Origin: Gammaproteobacteria bacterium
GTDB taxonomy: Bacteria; Pseudomonadota; Gammaproteobacteria; Steroidobacterales; Steroidobacteraceae
Reading direction: 5' to 3'
NCBI GenBank assembly: GCA_028293725.1
Contig: JAQGOE010000031.1
Span: 36,079 to 100,078 of the forward strand
Length of the DNA: 64,000 bases
The notes under the pieces are model-generated. The model was given only the letters and a program-made list of their open reading frames with translations. It was not told where the DNA came from and searched no databases. The translations under genes were made by a program, and so were the position numbers. Positions 9,834-18,851 of this stretch are shown piece by piece (position 1 is the first letter of the stretch; every line of letters begins with the position of its first letter).

Positions 9834-11042
9834 GTGGATGTCAGTAGTTACCTCGAGTGGCCTTTCTTCACGCCTGAGCATGGCGAGCTCGTACGGCGCG
9901 TGGATGTCTGGGCGACCGCGTACTTTGCCAACAGGAAGACGTCGGAGGACCGCGACTCTGTTGATCACGCTTGCCGGCAGCTTGTTGATGAGTTGGGGCG
10001 GGCGGGATGGACGAAGTATTCGGTGCCTGGGGTGCACGGCTCGAGCAGCGCGCCCCCCGCCTTCGACGTCCGCTCACTCGCGCTAATCCGCGAGACCCTC
10101 GCCCGCCACGACGCCCTCGCCGACTTCGCCTTCGCCATGCAAGGCCTCGGCAGCGGCGCGATCTCACTCGCGGGCTCTCCTGACATCAAAGCCCGATATC
10201 TGCCGCGCGTGGCCTCAGGCGAAGCCATCGCCGCCTTCGCTCTCTCCGAAGCCACCGCCGGCTCGGATGTTGCCGCGATCAAATGCCGCGCCCGCCGCGA
10301 CGGCAACTTCTACGTCCTCGACGGCGAGAAAACCTGGATATCCAACGGCGGTATCGCCGAATTCTATTGCGTGTTTGCCCGAACCAGTGACGCCGAAGTG
10401 CGCGCTGACGGCACGGTCGCCGCCCGTGGCATCAGCGCATTTGTCGTCGATGCTGACGCGCCGGGGTTCTCCATCGCTCAGCGTATCGACGTGATTTCCC
10501 CACACCCACTCGCCACGCTCTCCTTCGACGGGTGTCGAATTCCCGCATCACATCTGCTGGGCGCCGAAGGCGATGGATTCAAGCTGGCGATGCGCACGTT
10601 GAATGTGTTTCGTACGTCGGTCGCCGGCGCGGCACTCGGCTTCGGCCAGCGCGCGCTCGATGAAGCACTGGACCACGCGGTCAACCGCCGGATGTTCGGC
10701 AAAACGCTCGCCGACTTTCAACTTACGCAGGCCACCCTTGCCGACATGGCGACGGAAATGGATGCGGCCCGCCTGTTGACCTACCGGGCCGCATGGCTAC
10801 ACGACAGCGGACGCCCGCACGCCAAAGAAGTGGCGATGGCAAAGATGACCGCCACCGAGTCGGCGCAGCGTGTGATCGACCAGGCGGTACAAATGTTTGG
10901 CGGCCGCGGTGTCATGTATGGCGAAAGAGTCGAGCAGCTCTATCGCGATATCCGCGCATTACGTATCTACGAAGGGGCCACCGAAGTTCAGAAATTGATC
11001 ATCGGGCGCGAGCTTCTCAACATGGCGAAGAGAAACTCATGA
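9834..11042 (+). CDS. Acyl-CoA dehydrogenase
   Basis: A 402-residue FAD-dependent acyl-CoA dehydrogenase with [29 protein letters not shown] and the C-terminal [17 protein letters not shown]. The Glu of YEGAT occupies the catalytic-base position of medium-chain-type dehydrogenases. I chose the GTG at 9834, 7 bp after the crotonase stop, because no ATG lies at a sensible distance; residues encoded upstream are crotonase shadow. The Rid gene overlaps its stop by ATGA. The expected role is alpha,beta-dehydrogenation of an alicyclic or linear acyl-CoA, with electrons passing to ETF (not encoded here). Confidence 0.88.
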   Translation: MDVSSYLEWPFFTPEHGELVRRVDVWATAYFANRKTSEDRDSVDHACRQLVDELGRAGWTKYSVPGVHGSSSAPPAFDVRSLALIRETLARHDALADFAFAMQGLGSGAISLAGSPDIKARYLPRVASGEAIAAFALSEATAGSDVAAIKCRARRDGNFYVLDGEKTWISNGGIAEFYCVFARTSDAEVRADGTVAARGISAFVVDADAPGFSIAQRIDVISPHPLATLSFDGCRIPASHLLGAEGDGFKLAMRTLNVFRTSVAGAALGFGQRALDEALDHAVNRRMFGKTLADFQLTQATLADMATEMDAARLLTYRAAWLHDSGRPHAKEVAMAKMTATESAQRVIDQAVQMFGGRGVMYGERVEQLYRDIRALRIYEGATEVQKLIIGRELLNMAKRNS

Positions 11043-11446
11043 CTGTTAACGGATTTGAAATCCTGCAACCGCAAGGCTGGCCACGACCGAAGGGTTACAG
11101 CAACGGCATCAGCGCCCAGGGGCGTCAGATCTATGTCTCGGGACAGGTCGGTTGGGACGCCGAGGGTCGCTTCGCGAGCCCGCAGCTCGCGGGACAGGTC
11201 AAAAAGGCGTTGGAGAACATCGTGGCGGTGCTGGCCGAGGCCGGCGGGAAACCCGAGCATATCGTTAGGTTGACCTGGTATGTGACCAGCCGGGATGAGT
11301 ACAACGCGGAGTTGCGAGAGATCGGAGCGGGCTATCGGGCGGTGATGGGCAAGCATTTCCCGGTGATGAGTGTCGTGCAGGTCGTGGCGCTCATGGAGCC
11401 TGACGCGAAGGTGGAAATCGAGGCGACGGCGGTGTTGCCGCAGTGA
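11039..11446 (+). CDS. Rid (YjgF/YER057c/UK114) family protein, arginine-less subgroup
   Basis: A 135-residue Rid-family protein with [13 protein letters not shown] and the C-terminal [10 protein letters not shown]. RidA itself hydrolyses enamines/imines to ketones and ammonia using an arginine in an ARLPKD-like motif. Here that region reads [15 protein letters not shown], so the Arg is replaced by Ala. The protein therefore falls with the Rid4-7-type branches whose chemistry is less defined. The pathway proposed for this operon generates an enamine (2-amino-oxocyclohexene-carbonyl-CoA), so the location is suggestive. The start overlaps the dehydrogenase stop (ATGA). Confidence 0.85.
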   Translation: MTVNGFEILQPQGWPRPKGYSNGISAQGRQIYVSGQVGWDAEGRFASPQLAGQVKKALENIVAVLAEAGGKPEHIVRLTWYVTSRDEYNAELREIGAGYRAVMGKHFPVMSVVQVVALMEPDAKVEIEATAVLPQ

Positions 11447-11524
11447 TGGGATGCGCAAGCACACTCGCAGCTGCGTCTCTGGCACGCGAGCAGGCGCATA
11501 GATCACGGCCATTAGGAGCCGGTC

Positions 11525-12976
11525 ATGTGGCGGCCTCCTGAACGAATTCGGCATGACGCTCGACCAGGACATTGGCCGAGCGCGGCCGAAGCGGCGGCAT
11601 CACGGCTCTTCTCCCCCATCCAAGTCGGTCCCGTCAAACTCACCCAACGCACCTGGGTCCCCGCCATGGTCCCCTGGCGCGCCAGCGACGACGGCTTCGT
11701 AACCCCCGACGTTCTCGACTGGTACGAATGTTTTGCGCGCGGCCGCCCCGGCGCGATTGTTGTCGAGGCGACCGGCATCCGCGAGGTCCCGAGCGGTCCG
11801 TTGCTACGCATTGGACACGACCGGTTTTTGCCCGGCCTAAAAGACCTCACACGCATCGTGCGCGAGGCCAGCGGCGGCGAGACGCGCCTGTTTATTCAGA
11901 TCATCGATTTCCTGACGATTCGGCGGCGGCCAGATCCAGCGCGGTACTTCGCCCAGTTTCTCGCGATCACGCCGCGCCACCGCAGCGCGTTCGGCCGGAT
12001 CGACGCCGAAGACTTGGAGGTCCGCGCCTGGCTTCCAACACTGCCCCGTGAGGAGCTCGAGAAAATTCTCCACGCGCGCGAACTGGAGGCGCTCGACTTC
12101 GGCTACCGCGAGCGCGTGACCGACGTTCATTTGCCGCAGATTCGCGATCTCCCCACCCAACTGCCGGGCCTGTTCTCCGGCGCCGCTCGACGCGCCCGCG
12201 AAGCCGGTTTCGATGGAGTCGAACTCCATTACGCCCATGCCTACACAATGGCCTCGTTCCTCTCACGGGTGAATTCGCGCGATGACGGCTTCGGCGGCGG
12301 CCCCGAGAATCGAGTGCGCCTTCCGCTCGAGGTGTGCTCGCGGGTTCGCGCCGAGGTAGGCGCCGACTTCGCGCTAGGTTGCCGATTTCTCGCGGACGAG
12401 TGCATCGACGGCGGCAACGATGTCAATGACACGGTCTACTTCGGCCGGGAATTCGCGCGAGCCGGCATGGACTTTCTCTCGCTCTCGCGGGGCGGGAAAT
12501 TCGACGATGCCAAACAGCCGAAGGTGGGCGGAGCCTCATATCCCTACACGGGTCGTAGCGGCTATGAATGCATGCCCTCCTACTACTCCGACGCCCAAGG
12601 CCCGTTCGGCCGCAACCTCGAGTCCACGGCCCGCATCCGCGCGGCGATTCGCGAGCTCGGCCTGGCGACCCCTGTTGTAGCCACCGGCGGCATCCACAAC
12701 TTCGAACAAGCAGAAGCCGTACTCACAAACGGCACAGCCGACATCGTCGGCTTCGCACGCCAGGCTCTGGCCGACCCGGACTGGTTCCGAAAAGTCGTTA
12801 GCGGCCGCGGTGACGCCGTGCGCCTCTGTCTCTACACAAACTACTGCGAAGCGCTGGACCAGCGCCATCGCCAGGTCACCTGCGAACTCTGGGATCGCGA
12901 AAACCTCGACGCCCCCGACGCAAAGCTCACCTCCGACGGCAAACGCCGGCTGACCCCGCCCCGCTGGGATCCCTAA
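11525..12976 (+). CDS. Old Yellow Enzyme-family NADH:flavin oxidoreductase
   Basis: A 483-residue FMN-binding TIM-barrel reductase beginning near residue 28 with LFSPIQVGPVKLTQRTWVPAMVP. It carries HYAHAYTMASFLSRVNSRDD, which holds the His-x-x-His substrate pair, and the FGGGPENR motif. The ATG at 11525 has a clear AGGAG site. The family reduces activated C=C bonds (enoates, dienoyl-CoA). It lies 78 bp after the Rid gene and probably belongs to the same catabolic unit. The N-terminal extension has no recognisable function. The C-terminal part has three cysteines (CLYTNYCEAL, TCEL), but I see no clear Fe-S motif. Confidence 0.82.
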   Translation: MWRPPERIRHDARPGHWPSAAEAAASRLFSPIQVGPVKLTQRTWVPAMVPWRASDDGFVTPDVLDWYECFARGRPGAIVVEATGIREVPSGPLLRIGHDRFLPGLKDLTRIVREASGGETRLFIQIIDFLTIRRRPDPARYFAQFLAITPRHRSAFGRIDAEDLEVRAWLPTLPREELEKILHARELEALDFGYRERVTDVHLPQIRDLPTQLPGLFSGAARRAREAGFDGVELHYAHAYTMASFLSRVNSRDDGFGGGPENRVRLPLEVCSRVRAEVGADFALGCRFLADECIDGGNDVNDTVYFGREFARAGMDFLSLSRGGKFDDAKQPKVGGASYPYTGRSGYECMPSYYSDAQGPFGRNLESTARIRAAIRELGLATPVVATGGIHNFEQAEAVLTNGTADIVGFARQALADPDWFRKVVSGRGDAVRLCLYTNYCEALDQRHRQVTCELWDRENLDAPDAKLTSDGKRRLTPPRWDP

Positions 12977-13045
12977 GACGTTCGGCCAACATTGCAATCG
13001 ATTCGGACACAGTTGCCGAACCGGGAATGCTGCGCCACAAATCAT

Positions 13046-13063
13046 CTGTGAAGCAGTTCACAG
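13046..13063. promoter_or_regulatory. Perfect CRP/FNR-like palindrome TGTGA-N6-TCACA
   Basis: CTGTGAAGCAGTTCACAG is a perfect inverted repeat whose core TGTGA-N6-TCACA equals the CRP consensus. It lies about 100 bp upstream of the small gene at 13163 and 70 bp past the end of the OYE gene. It could be a CRP/Clp-type activator site for the small gene. It also contains TTCACA, the repeat seen at the aceB promoter. No other clear element is visible in 12977-13162. Confidence 0.45.
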
Positions 13064-13162
13064 TGCACCCCACCGTGAGACCGGAAAATATGGTTTCGGC
13101 GCCCCACTCTTCATTACATAACACGGCGTCACACATTCCTCACGGAACGACTACGGAACAAC

Positions 13163-13486
13163 ATGAGCAAACCGTCGAAGAACGATCCACAGCCCGCGCC
13201 CTCCGGCCGCATCGCGTTTGATGAGCGCGGACAAGCGGTTTGGGAATGGCGTACCGATACCGGCACTTTCAAGGCCGACATCGATACGAAGCAGGTCAGG
13301 GCGCTGCAGGATGCGGCGAATGTGGACATCAGCGAACCACCGACGCCCCCGGTGAGCGACGATCCCTACAGCACGGGCGACAAGCGGAACGTCATCTCAA
13401 AACGGGCACCGCGCCGGACACTCGACGACATGCGCAAACTCAGCGAAGAGATCAAGCGCGCCCGAAACCACAAAAAATCGCCGTAA
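13163..13486 (+). CDS. Small hypothetical protein
   Basis: A 107-residue, hydrophilic, charged protein with no signal peptide or membrane segment. It begins MSKPSKNDPQ and contains WEWRTDTGTFKADIDT in the middle and a basic tail (RRTLDDMRKLSEEIKRARNHKK), which suggests a disordered cytoplasmic protein with a short helix. I do not recognise the family. The ATG is preceded by GGAACAAC. It converges on isocitrate lyase (17-bp gap) and lies downstream of a CRP-like palindrome, so it was probably retained by selection rather than being a chance frame. Confidence 0.65.
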   Translation: MSKPSKNDPQPAPSGRIAFDERGQAVWEWRTDTGTFKADIDTKQVRALQDAANVDISEPPTPPVSDDPYSTGDKRNVISKRAPRRTLDDMRKLSEEIKRARNHKKSP

Positions 13487-13503
13487 GCGGCGCCGAGACG
13501 CCC

Positions 13504-14802
13504 TCAGGCCCGCTCGAACTGCTGCTCCTCGGTGCTCCCCGCCAGCGCAGTAATCGACGACGTGCCGCCCGCGACCGTCTGCGTAACGGCGTCGAAGTAC
13601 CCAGCCCCGACCTCCCGCTGGTGCTTCGTCGCCGTGTAGCCCTTTTCCTCGGCGGCGAACTCCGCCTCCTGAAGCGCTACATACGCGGTCATCTGCTGCG
13701 CCTTATAACCGCGCGCAAGATCGAACATCGAGTAGTTGAGCGCGTGGAAACCTGCCAGGGTGATGAACTGGAACCGATAACCCATCGCACCCAGCTCGCG
13801 TTGGAATTTCGCGATGGTGCTGTCGTCGAGCTTGCGCCTCCAGTTGAATGACGGCGAGCAGTTGTAGGCCAGCAGTTTGCCCGGGTGGTGTTTGTGAAGT
13901 CCCTCGGCGAAGTGCTTCGCCTCCTCGAGATCCGGCTTGGCCGTCTCGCACCACAAGAGATCCACGTAAGGCGCATAGGCAACCCCACGTGCGATAGCCT
14001 GATTGAGACCCGCCTTCACGTAGAAAAACCCTTCGGCGGTACGTCCCCTCGACGTATCGACAAACGGCCGATCACGCTCGTCGACATCGGTCGTCAGAAG
14101 GTTCGCCCCCTCGGCATCCGTACGCGCGATGAGCACCGTCGGCACATTACAAACATCGGCGGCAAGCCGGGCCGCAACGAGCTTGCTGACCGCGTCCTGC
14201 GTAGGCACGAGAACCTTGCCACCCATGTGGCCGCACTTCTTCGCGGAAGACAGCTGATCCTCGAAATGGACGCCGGCAGCGCCCGCGTCGATCATCTGCT
14301 TCATCAGCTCGAATGCGTTCAGCACCCCGCCGAAGCCCGCTTCGGCGTCGGCCACGATAGGCTTCAGCCAGTCGATTTCGTCGTTACCTTCCGCGTGATA
14401 GATCTCATCCGCCCGGCGCAACGTATTGTTGATTCGCCGGACGACCGCCGGCACCGAGTCCGCGGGGTATAAAGACTGGTCCGGATACATCTCGCCAGCG
14501 AGATTGGCGTCACCCGCCACCTGCCAACCTGACAGGTAGATGGCGTCCAGTCCGGCCTTCACCTGTTGCATCGCCTGGTTACCGGTGAGCGCTCCCAGGG
14601 CGTTCACGAACGGCTTTTCATTGATATAGCGCCAGAGTTTCTCGGCCGTCAGGCGTGCGATTGTATGCTCTACCGGGATCGTTCCCCGCAAGCGTACGAC
14701 GTCTTCAGCCTTGTAGCCACGTTGCACGCCGCGCCACCGCGGGCTCTCGTTCCACTGGCGGCGCAATTCGTCGGCGGTCTGCAAGGCTCGATAACCAGTC
14801 AT
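13504..14802 (-). CDS. aceA: Isocitrate lyase
   Basis: Isocitrate lyase of the glyoxylate bypass splits isocitrate to succinate and glyoxylate. The 432-residue length matches bacterial enzymes. The catalytic loop [12 protein letters not shown] with the essential Cys is present, together with [24 protein letters not shown] substrate-site sequence and the conserved [10 protein letters not shown] chose the ATG at 14802 (AGGAG 9 bp upstream) over a TTG at 14808 that sits too close to the ribosome site. It lies 15 bp after aceB on the same strand, giving an aceBA operon transcribed leftward. Confidence 0.97.
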   Translation of the reverse strand: MTGYRALQTADELRRQWNESPRWRGVQRGYKAEDVVRLRGTIPVEHTIARLTAEKLWRYINEKPFVNALGALTGNQAMQQVKAGLDAIYLSGWQVAGDANLAGEMYPDQSLYPADSVPAVVRRINNTLRRADEIYHAEGNDEIDWLKPIVADAEAGFGGVLNAFELMKQMIDAGAAGVHFEDQLSSAKKCGHMGGKVLVPTQDAVSKLVAARLAADVCNVPTVLIARTDAEGANLLTTDVDERDRPFVDTSRGRTAEGFFYVKAGLNQAIARGVAYAPYVDLLWCETAKPDLEEAKHFAEGLHKHHPGKLLAYNCSPSFNWRRKLDDSTIAKFQRELGAMGYRFQFITLAGFHALNYSMFDLARGYKAQQMTAYVALQEAEFAAEEKGYTATKHQREVGAGYFDAVTQTVAGGTSSITALAGSTEEQQFERA

Positions 14803-14817
14803 AGACAATGTCTCCTG

Positions 14818-16266
14818 TCAGCTCAATAACTCGTACGCGGGCAACGTGAGAAACTCGTCGAAGCTATCCTGTTTCGTCATCCGCTCGAAAAGACGCGCAG
14901 CGGTTGGGAACACACCTGTGGCGAGGCGGGCCGGGCCGACTTCGTCATGAATCCGGTCGAGCTCGTCCGTCAACAGTCGATCGAAACGCTCCACGGTCAC
15001 CGCGCGTCCGTCGCTCGTACGGGCACCATGACGCAGCCACTGCCATAACTGCGCGCGGCAGATCTCAGCAGTCGAGGCATCCTCCACAAAGTTATATAGC
15101 GACACGCAGCCGCTACCTCGCAGCCAGGCCTCGATGTATTGCACAGCGATCCGGATAGATGCACGCAATCCCGCGTCGGTGATCTCCCCCTCCGGCACCC
15201 ATATCAGATCGCCGGGAAACACTTCACGGTCCGATGTCCGCGCCGTCGCCGCGGCCCCCATCGCCTGCGCGCCCCGCCGCTGACACGTCTGGGTGAGTAG
15301 ATCGAGGCCCGACTTCAGGAAATGCTGCTCCATTCCCAACGCGGCCCGATCCGGGAGCAGAAAGTCCGGCAGATGGCGGAAGATCTTTGCGAAACTGAAA
15401 ATGTAATCCCAGCGACCGTAGTTGAGTCCAACCGCGTGCTCGCGCAACTCGTGCAGGATCTCGTCCATCTCGAACGCGGCGGGAATCGTCTCGATCAGTA
15501 CCGTCGCCCGGATCGTTCCGCGTGGCAGTCCGAGAACTTCCTGTGTCGCGAGAAACACGTCGTTCCAGAACCGTGCCTCCAGATGACTTTCGAGCTTCGG
15601 CAGATAGAAGTACGCGCCCGTGCCTCGCTGCGCGAGCGCCGCATGATTGTTGGCAATGAACAGCGCGAAATCGAACAGCGCCCCGGAGACCACCTCCCCA
15701 TTGATACGCACGTGCTTTTCGGGCAGGTGCAAACCCCGCGGGCGCATCACGACCGTCGCCGTCCGCTCACTCAGCCGATAGACCTTACCGGTCACGACAT
15801 CCGAGAAGGTAATCGTACGGCGGATCGCGTCGGTGAGATTCACCTGCCCACGAATCATGTTGCTCCACGTGGGCGAACAGGAGTCCTCAAAGTCCGCCGT
15901 GAAGGCCCGTAACGGCGCGTTCAGGGCGTTGATCACCGTCTTCCGGTCGGCCGGGCCAATGACCTCGAAACGCCGGTCCGCCAGGTCAGCCGGGATCGGA
16001 GCAATACTCCAATCGGCGGCACGCACCGCGGCGGTCTCGGGCAGAAAGTCGGGCAGCACCCCTGCGGCGAACTCCGCCTGGCGCCGTTCGCGGGTCGCGA
16101 GCAACTCCATGCGCCGCCCATCGAAGCGGCGCTGCAGGCTGGCGAGCAGTTGCAGCGCAAGCGGAGTCAGAACCTCATCAGAGCGCTCGACGTAAGGTCC
16201 CAGGATCTCAACGCGGGGCCCGCCCTGCTCGCGGGAGTACAACACTTCGTCAGGCTGAGCGTTCAT
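14818..16266 (-). CDS. aceB: Malate synthase A with an internal deletion
   Basis: Malate synthase condenses glyoxylate and acetyl-CoA. This 482-residue protein aligns well with malate synthase A at both ends: RGLHLPEKH near residue 178, TVLIETIPAAFEMDEILHEL, GRWDYIFSF, and VEDASTAEI with the catalytic-base Asp at 396 (equivalent to E. coli D447). After RRGAQAMG (about 331-337), roughly 55 residues present in E. coli AceB, including the conserved GHDGTW stretch, are missing. The sequence resumes at EGEITDAGLRASIRIAVQYIEAW. The frame is intact, so this is a shortened variant rather than a broken gene. It diverges from the regulator at 16357. Confidence 0.9.
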   Translation of the reverse strand: MNAQPDEVLYSREQGGPRVEILGPYVERSDEVLTPLALQLLASLQRRFDGRRMELLATRERRQAEFAAGVLPDFLPETAAVRAADWSIAPIPADLADRRFEVIGPADRKTVINALNAPLRAFTADFEDSCSPTWSNMIRGQVNLTDAIRRTITFSDVVTGKVYRLSERTATVVMRPRGLHLPEKHVRINGEVVSGALFDFALFIANNHAALAQRGTGAYFYLPKLESHLEARFWNDVFLATQEVLGLPRGTIRATVLIETIPAAFEMDEILHELREHAVGLNYGRWDYIFSFAKIFRHLPDFLLPDRAALGMEQHFLKSGLDLLTQTCQRRGAQAMGAAATARTSDREVFPGDLIWVPEGEITDAGLRASIRIAVQYIEAWLRGSGCVSLYNFVEDASTAEICRAQLWQWLRHGARTSDGRAVTVERFDRLLTDELDRIHDEVGPARLATGVFPTAARLFERMTKQDSFDEFLTLPAYELLS

Positions 16267-16312
16267 GGGCCCAGCATAGACCGCGGCCGCAACAAAATTT
16301 GACTATAGAAAC

Positions 16313-16345
16313 TTCACACTGTTAATTTCACACCGGGATTTCACA
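16313..16345. promoter_or_regulatory. Three TTCACA direct repeats in the aceB/regulator divergent promoter
   Basis: TTCACA occurs at 16313-16318, 16327-16332 and 16340-16345, spaced 14 and 13 bp. Around it lie TTGACT at about 16299 (possible -35 rightward) and, on the minus strand, a TATAGT -10-like box for aceB. The repeats sit between the two start codons (16266 and 16357) and would cover the upstream parts of both promoters. They are probable binding sites for the adjacent HTH regulator. Confidence 0.5.
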
Positions 16346-16356
16346 ATGGGTGCGCC

Positions 16357-17904
16357 ATGCCGCCGCTGCTGCGTAAAGGCCATTTTCTCGGCGCCAAGCT
16401 GCGCTCCCTGCGTAAACGCAATGCTCTGACACTCGAGGAGCTCTCGGCGCGCTGTATCCAGCGAGACGCACAACTGGCGCCCTCCGTCTCGTACTTGAGC
16501 ATGATCGAGAGCGGCAAACGGACCCCGTCGCAGGAGACCCTCGAGCTGGTGGCCGCGGTGTTCCAGCGCGACCCGGAATGGTTCCTCGACGAAAGCGCCG
16601 ACCTGGAGCTCTCGCTTCCCCAGGCGCCGAAGGGCGGGGCCGCGCGCATTCCGCTCGAGCCGGCGTTTCTCTTCTCCAAAGACGTACTGCAGGCTGCGAT
16701 TCCCGAGCTTCTGGCGCAGACCGGCACCACGGGGCGGCAATTCGCTCACCTCCTCATCCGCTCGCACCAGGAGATGTCGCGCAACGACTTCCCCGACCTC
16801 GAGCGCGCGGCGGACGAGGTCGGCGGCCGTCGCTTTCCTCTGTCAGTGGATGACCTGGTGGGCCTGTGCAAACAACATGGACTCGAGATCCGTTGGTTCG
16901 ACCGCAAACCGGTGTTGGCGCGGGACAAGGATCGCGAAGTGCGCAGCATGGTGCGCTCATTCTTCGAGCCACCCGGCATCATCTACGCCAACCGCGCTTT
17001 GCAGTCCGATCCGGCGCGGCTGAAGTTCGACCTCGCAGCCCATATCGCCCACAAGGTTCTCCATGGTGGCGATGGTATGAAGTCGGCGCATGCCACCGGT
17101 GGTGAAATGGGCGGCAGCCCGGAAGGCGGTACCAGCGCCGGGGGCATGGATGCACAGGATGTGCTGCACGCGTGGCGCGACTTCGAGTGCAGCTTCTTCG
17201 CAGGCGCACTGCTCGCACCCCGTGCGCCCTTCAGACGCTTTCTGGCGCGCGAGCGCTACCGGATCGAGGCGGGTACCAAGCTCGAGCTGACTCCGGCCGT
17301 GGTCATGCGACGCGTGACCAAGGTGTCACCGTATCCCTACTGGCACTTCTTCGACGCCTATCCACCTGGCTATCTGCGCGCTGTCTATCGCGGCAACGGC
17401 ATCCCACTACCTTGGGGGAACCTGGCGCAGGTGAGCGATCCCTGTCCCAACTGGGCTGTGTTCCGCATGATCGAAGGTAGCCGCGTCGAGTCGGGATCGC
17501 AGATTTCGGTGCTCCGTGACGGCGACCGATCACTGCTCTACTGCTGCCACTCCATGCGAGTGCGCGATATGGCGGGCAATCCGCACGTATTGTCAGTTGG
17601 TGTGGATCTCGCGCCGGCGCTCGACTCGAATGGTGCCAACAGCGCGGACCTCATCGGCTCGCTGTTTGAGGATTGCCTGGCGCGACGAGGCGAAGCGCGC
17701 ATTCCAAAAGCGGCAACGCAGGTTCTCAGCGCCGTGGCCAACGTACTCAACATCGCCTGGATCGAAGATGCTCTGAGCCAACCCGCGCGCATCATCTGCC
17801 CGCGCAGCACCCGCTGCCCGCGATCGGACCGGTGTGAGGGAGCGCGACCCTCCCGTGCGCGCGAAATCGCGGATGTCCGGGACGAAATCCTCGGCCGGGA
17901 TTGA
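16357..17904 (+). CDS. XRE-family regulator of the ScfR/DUF3612 type, probable glyoxylate-bypass regulator
   Basis: A 515-residue regulator with an N-terminal Cro/CI helix-turn-helix at residues ~10-70 (LRSLRKRNALTLEELSARC, YLSMIESGKRTPS). A long IrrE/ImmA-like central region follows (FDLAAHIAHKVLHGGDG), interrupted by a Gly-rich insert. A C-terminal C-x5-C-x5-C motif (CPRSTRCPRSDRC) is typical of short-chain fatty-acyl regulators related to RamB/ScfR. It diverges from aceBA over repeated TTCACA boxes, so it very likely controls the bypass in response to a CoA-thioester or acetate-derived signal. The ribosome site is weak. Confidence 0.85.
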   Translation: MPPLLRKGHFLGAKLRSLRKRNALTLEELSARCIQRDAQLAPSVSYLSMIESGKRTPSQETLELVAAVFQRDPEWFLDESADLELSLPQAPKGGAARIPLEPAFLFSKDVLQAAIPELLAQTGTTGRQFAHLLIRSHQEMSRNDFPDLERAADEVGGRRFPLSVDDLVGLCKQHGLEIRWFDRKPVLARDKDREVRSMVRSFFEPPGIIYANRALQSDPARLKFDLAAHIAHKVLHGGDGMKSAHATGGEMGGSPEGGTSAGGMDAQDVLHAWRDFECSFFAGALLAPRAPFRRFLARERYRIEAGTKLELTPAVVMRRVTKVSPYPYWHFFDAYPPGYLRAVYRGNGIPLPWGNLAQVSDPCPNWAVFRMIEGSRVESGSQISVLRDGDRSLLYCCHSMRVRDMAGNPHVLSVGVDLAPALDSNGANSADLIGSLFEDCLARRGEARIPKAATQVLSAVANVLNIAWIEDALSQPARIICPRSTRCPRSDRCEGARPSRAREIADVRDEILGRD

Positions 17905-17917
17905 GTAAGATAGTGCC

Positions 17918-18811
17918 ATGCTCAAATTAACATCCTTGCTGGTTGCCGCACTCGCTGTAATCACCGCAGCGGCCACCGACCTCCATAGCGAGCGCGCAAG
18001 TGTCGAAAAATGGCGCGCCGAGCGTATCACCGAGCTCACGAATGAAACCGGCTGGCTGACACTCGTCGGCCTCTACTGGCTGAACCCCGGCGAGAACACC
18101 TTCGGCCGCGCACCCTCCAACACCCTGGTTCTCGATCATCCGAGCGTGGCCGACACCGCCGGGACATTCACCCTCACCGGCAGCAAAGTTACCTTCACGG
18201 CCAGGCCGGGAAGCGGCATCACGCACGGCGGCCAACCGGTAACCTCCATCGATCTCGTGTCGGATGCGAAAGACTCACCCACAGTCGTTTCGAGCGGTCC
18301 GCTGCGCTTCTTCGTCATCGAGCGGGCGGGAAAATTCGGGGTACGCGTGCGTGACGTCGCAAGTCCGCGGCGGCGTGATTTTGCAGGACTGCAGTATTTC
18401 CCGATCGCGCCGGACTGGGTTTTCAACGCGCGTTTCGAGCCGTATGAGCCCCGGCGGCAGATCAAGATCGTCAACATTCTCGGCCTGGAGGATGACATGG
18501 TGTCACCCGGTGCGCTCGTTTTCACCAAAGATGGCCAGGAGATACGGCTCGACGCGGTGTTGGATGGCGCGGACGCCACCGATCTCTTCGTCATGTTTGC
18601 GGACGGCACGAGTGGCCATGATACCTACGGCGCGGGCCGTTTCCTGCACGTCCCCTTCGCCACCGACGGCAAGACGGTTGTCGACTTCAATAAAGCCTAC
18701 AACCCACCGTGTGCCTACAACGACTTCGCGACCTGCCCGCTGCCGCCCTATCAGAACCGGGTGAAACTGAAGATCACCGCCGGCGAGAAAAAATACACGG
18801 CCGGACACTAG
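17918..18811 (+). CDS. DUF1684 family exported protein
   Basis: A 297-residue DUF1684 protein with an N-terminal signal peptide (LLVAALAVITAAATD). The family hallmarks GWLTLVGLYWLNPGEN near residue 45 and YNPPCAYNDFATCPLPPYQN near residue 262 are present. Its biochemical role is unknown. It starts 13 bp after the regulator gene and may be co-transcribed with it. No catalytic motif is obvious. It is probably periplasmic. Confidence 0.85.
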   Translation: MLKLTSLLVAALAVITAAATDLHSERASVEKWRAERITELTNETGWLTLVGLYWLNPGENTFGRAPSNTLVLDHPSVADTAGTFTLTGSKVTFTARPGSGITHGGQPVTSIDLVSDAKDSPTVVSSGPLRFFVIERAGKFGVRVRDVASPRRRDFAGLQYFPIAPDWVFNARFEPYEPRRQIKIVNILGLEDDMVSPGALVFTKDGQEIRLDAVLDGADATDLFVMFADGTSGHDTYGAGRFLHVPFATDGKTVVDFNKAYNPPCAYNDFATCPLPPYQNRVKLKITAGEKKYTAGH

Positions 18812-18851
18812 CGATGCGCGCCATCGTCAGCGGCTGAGCGGCCGATGCGAG

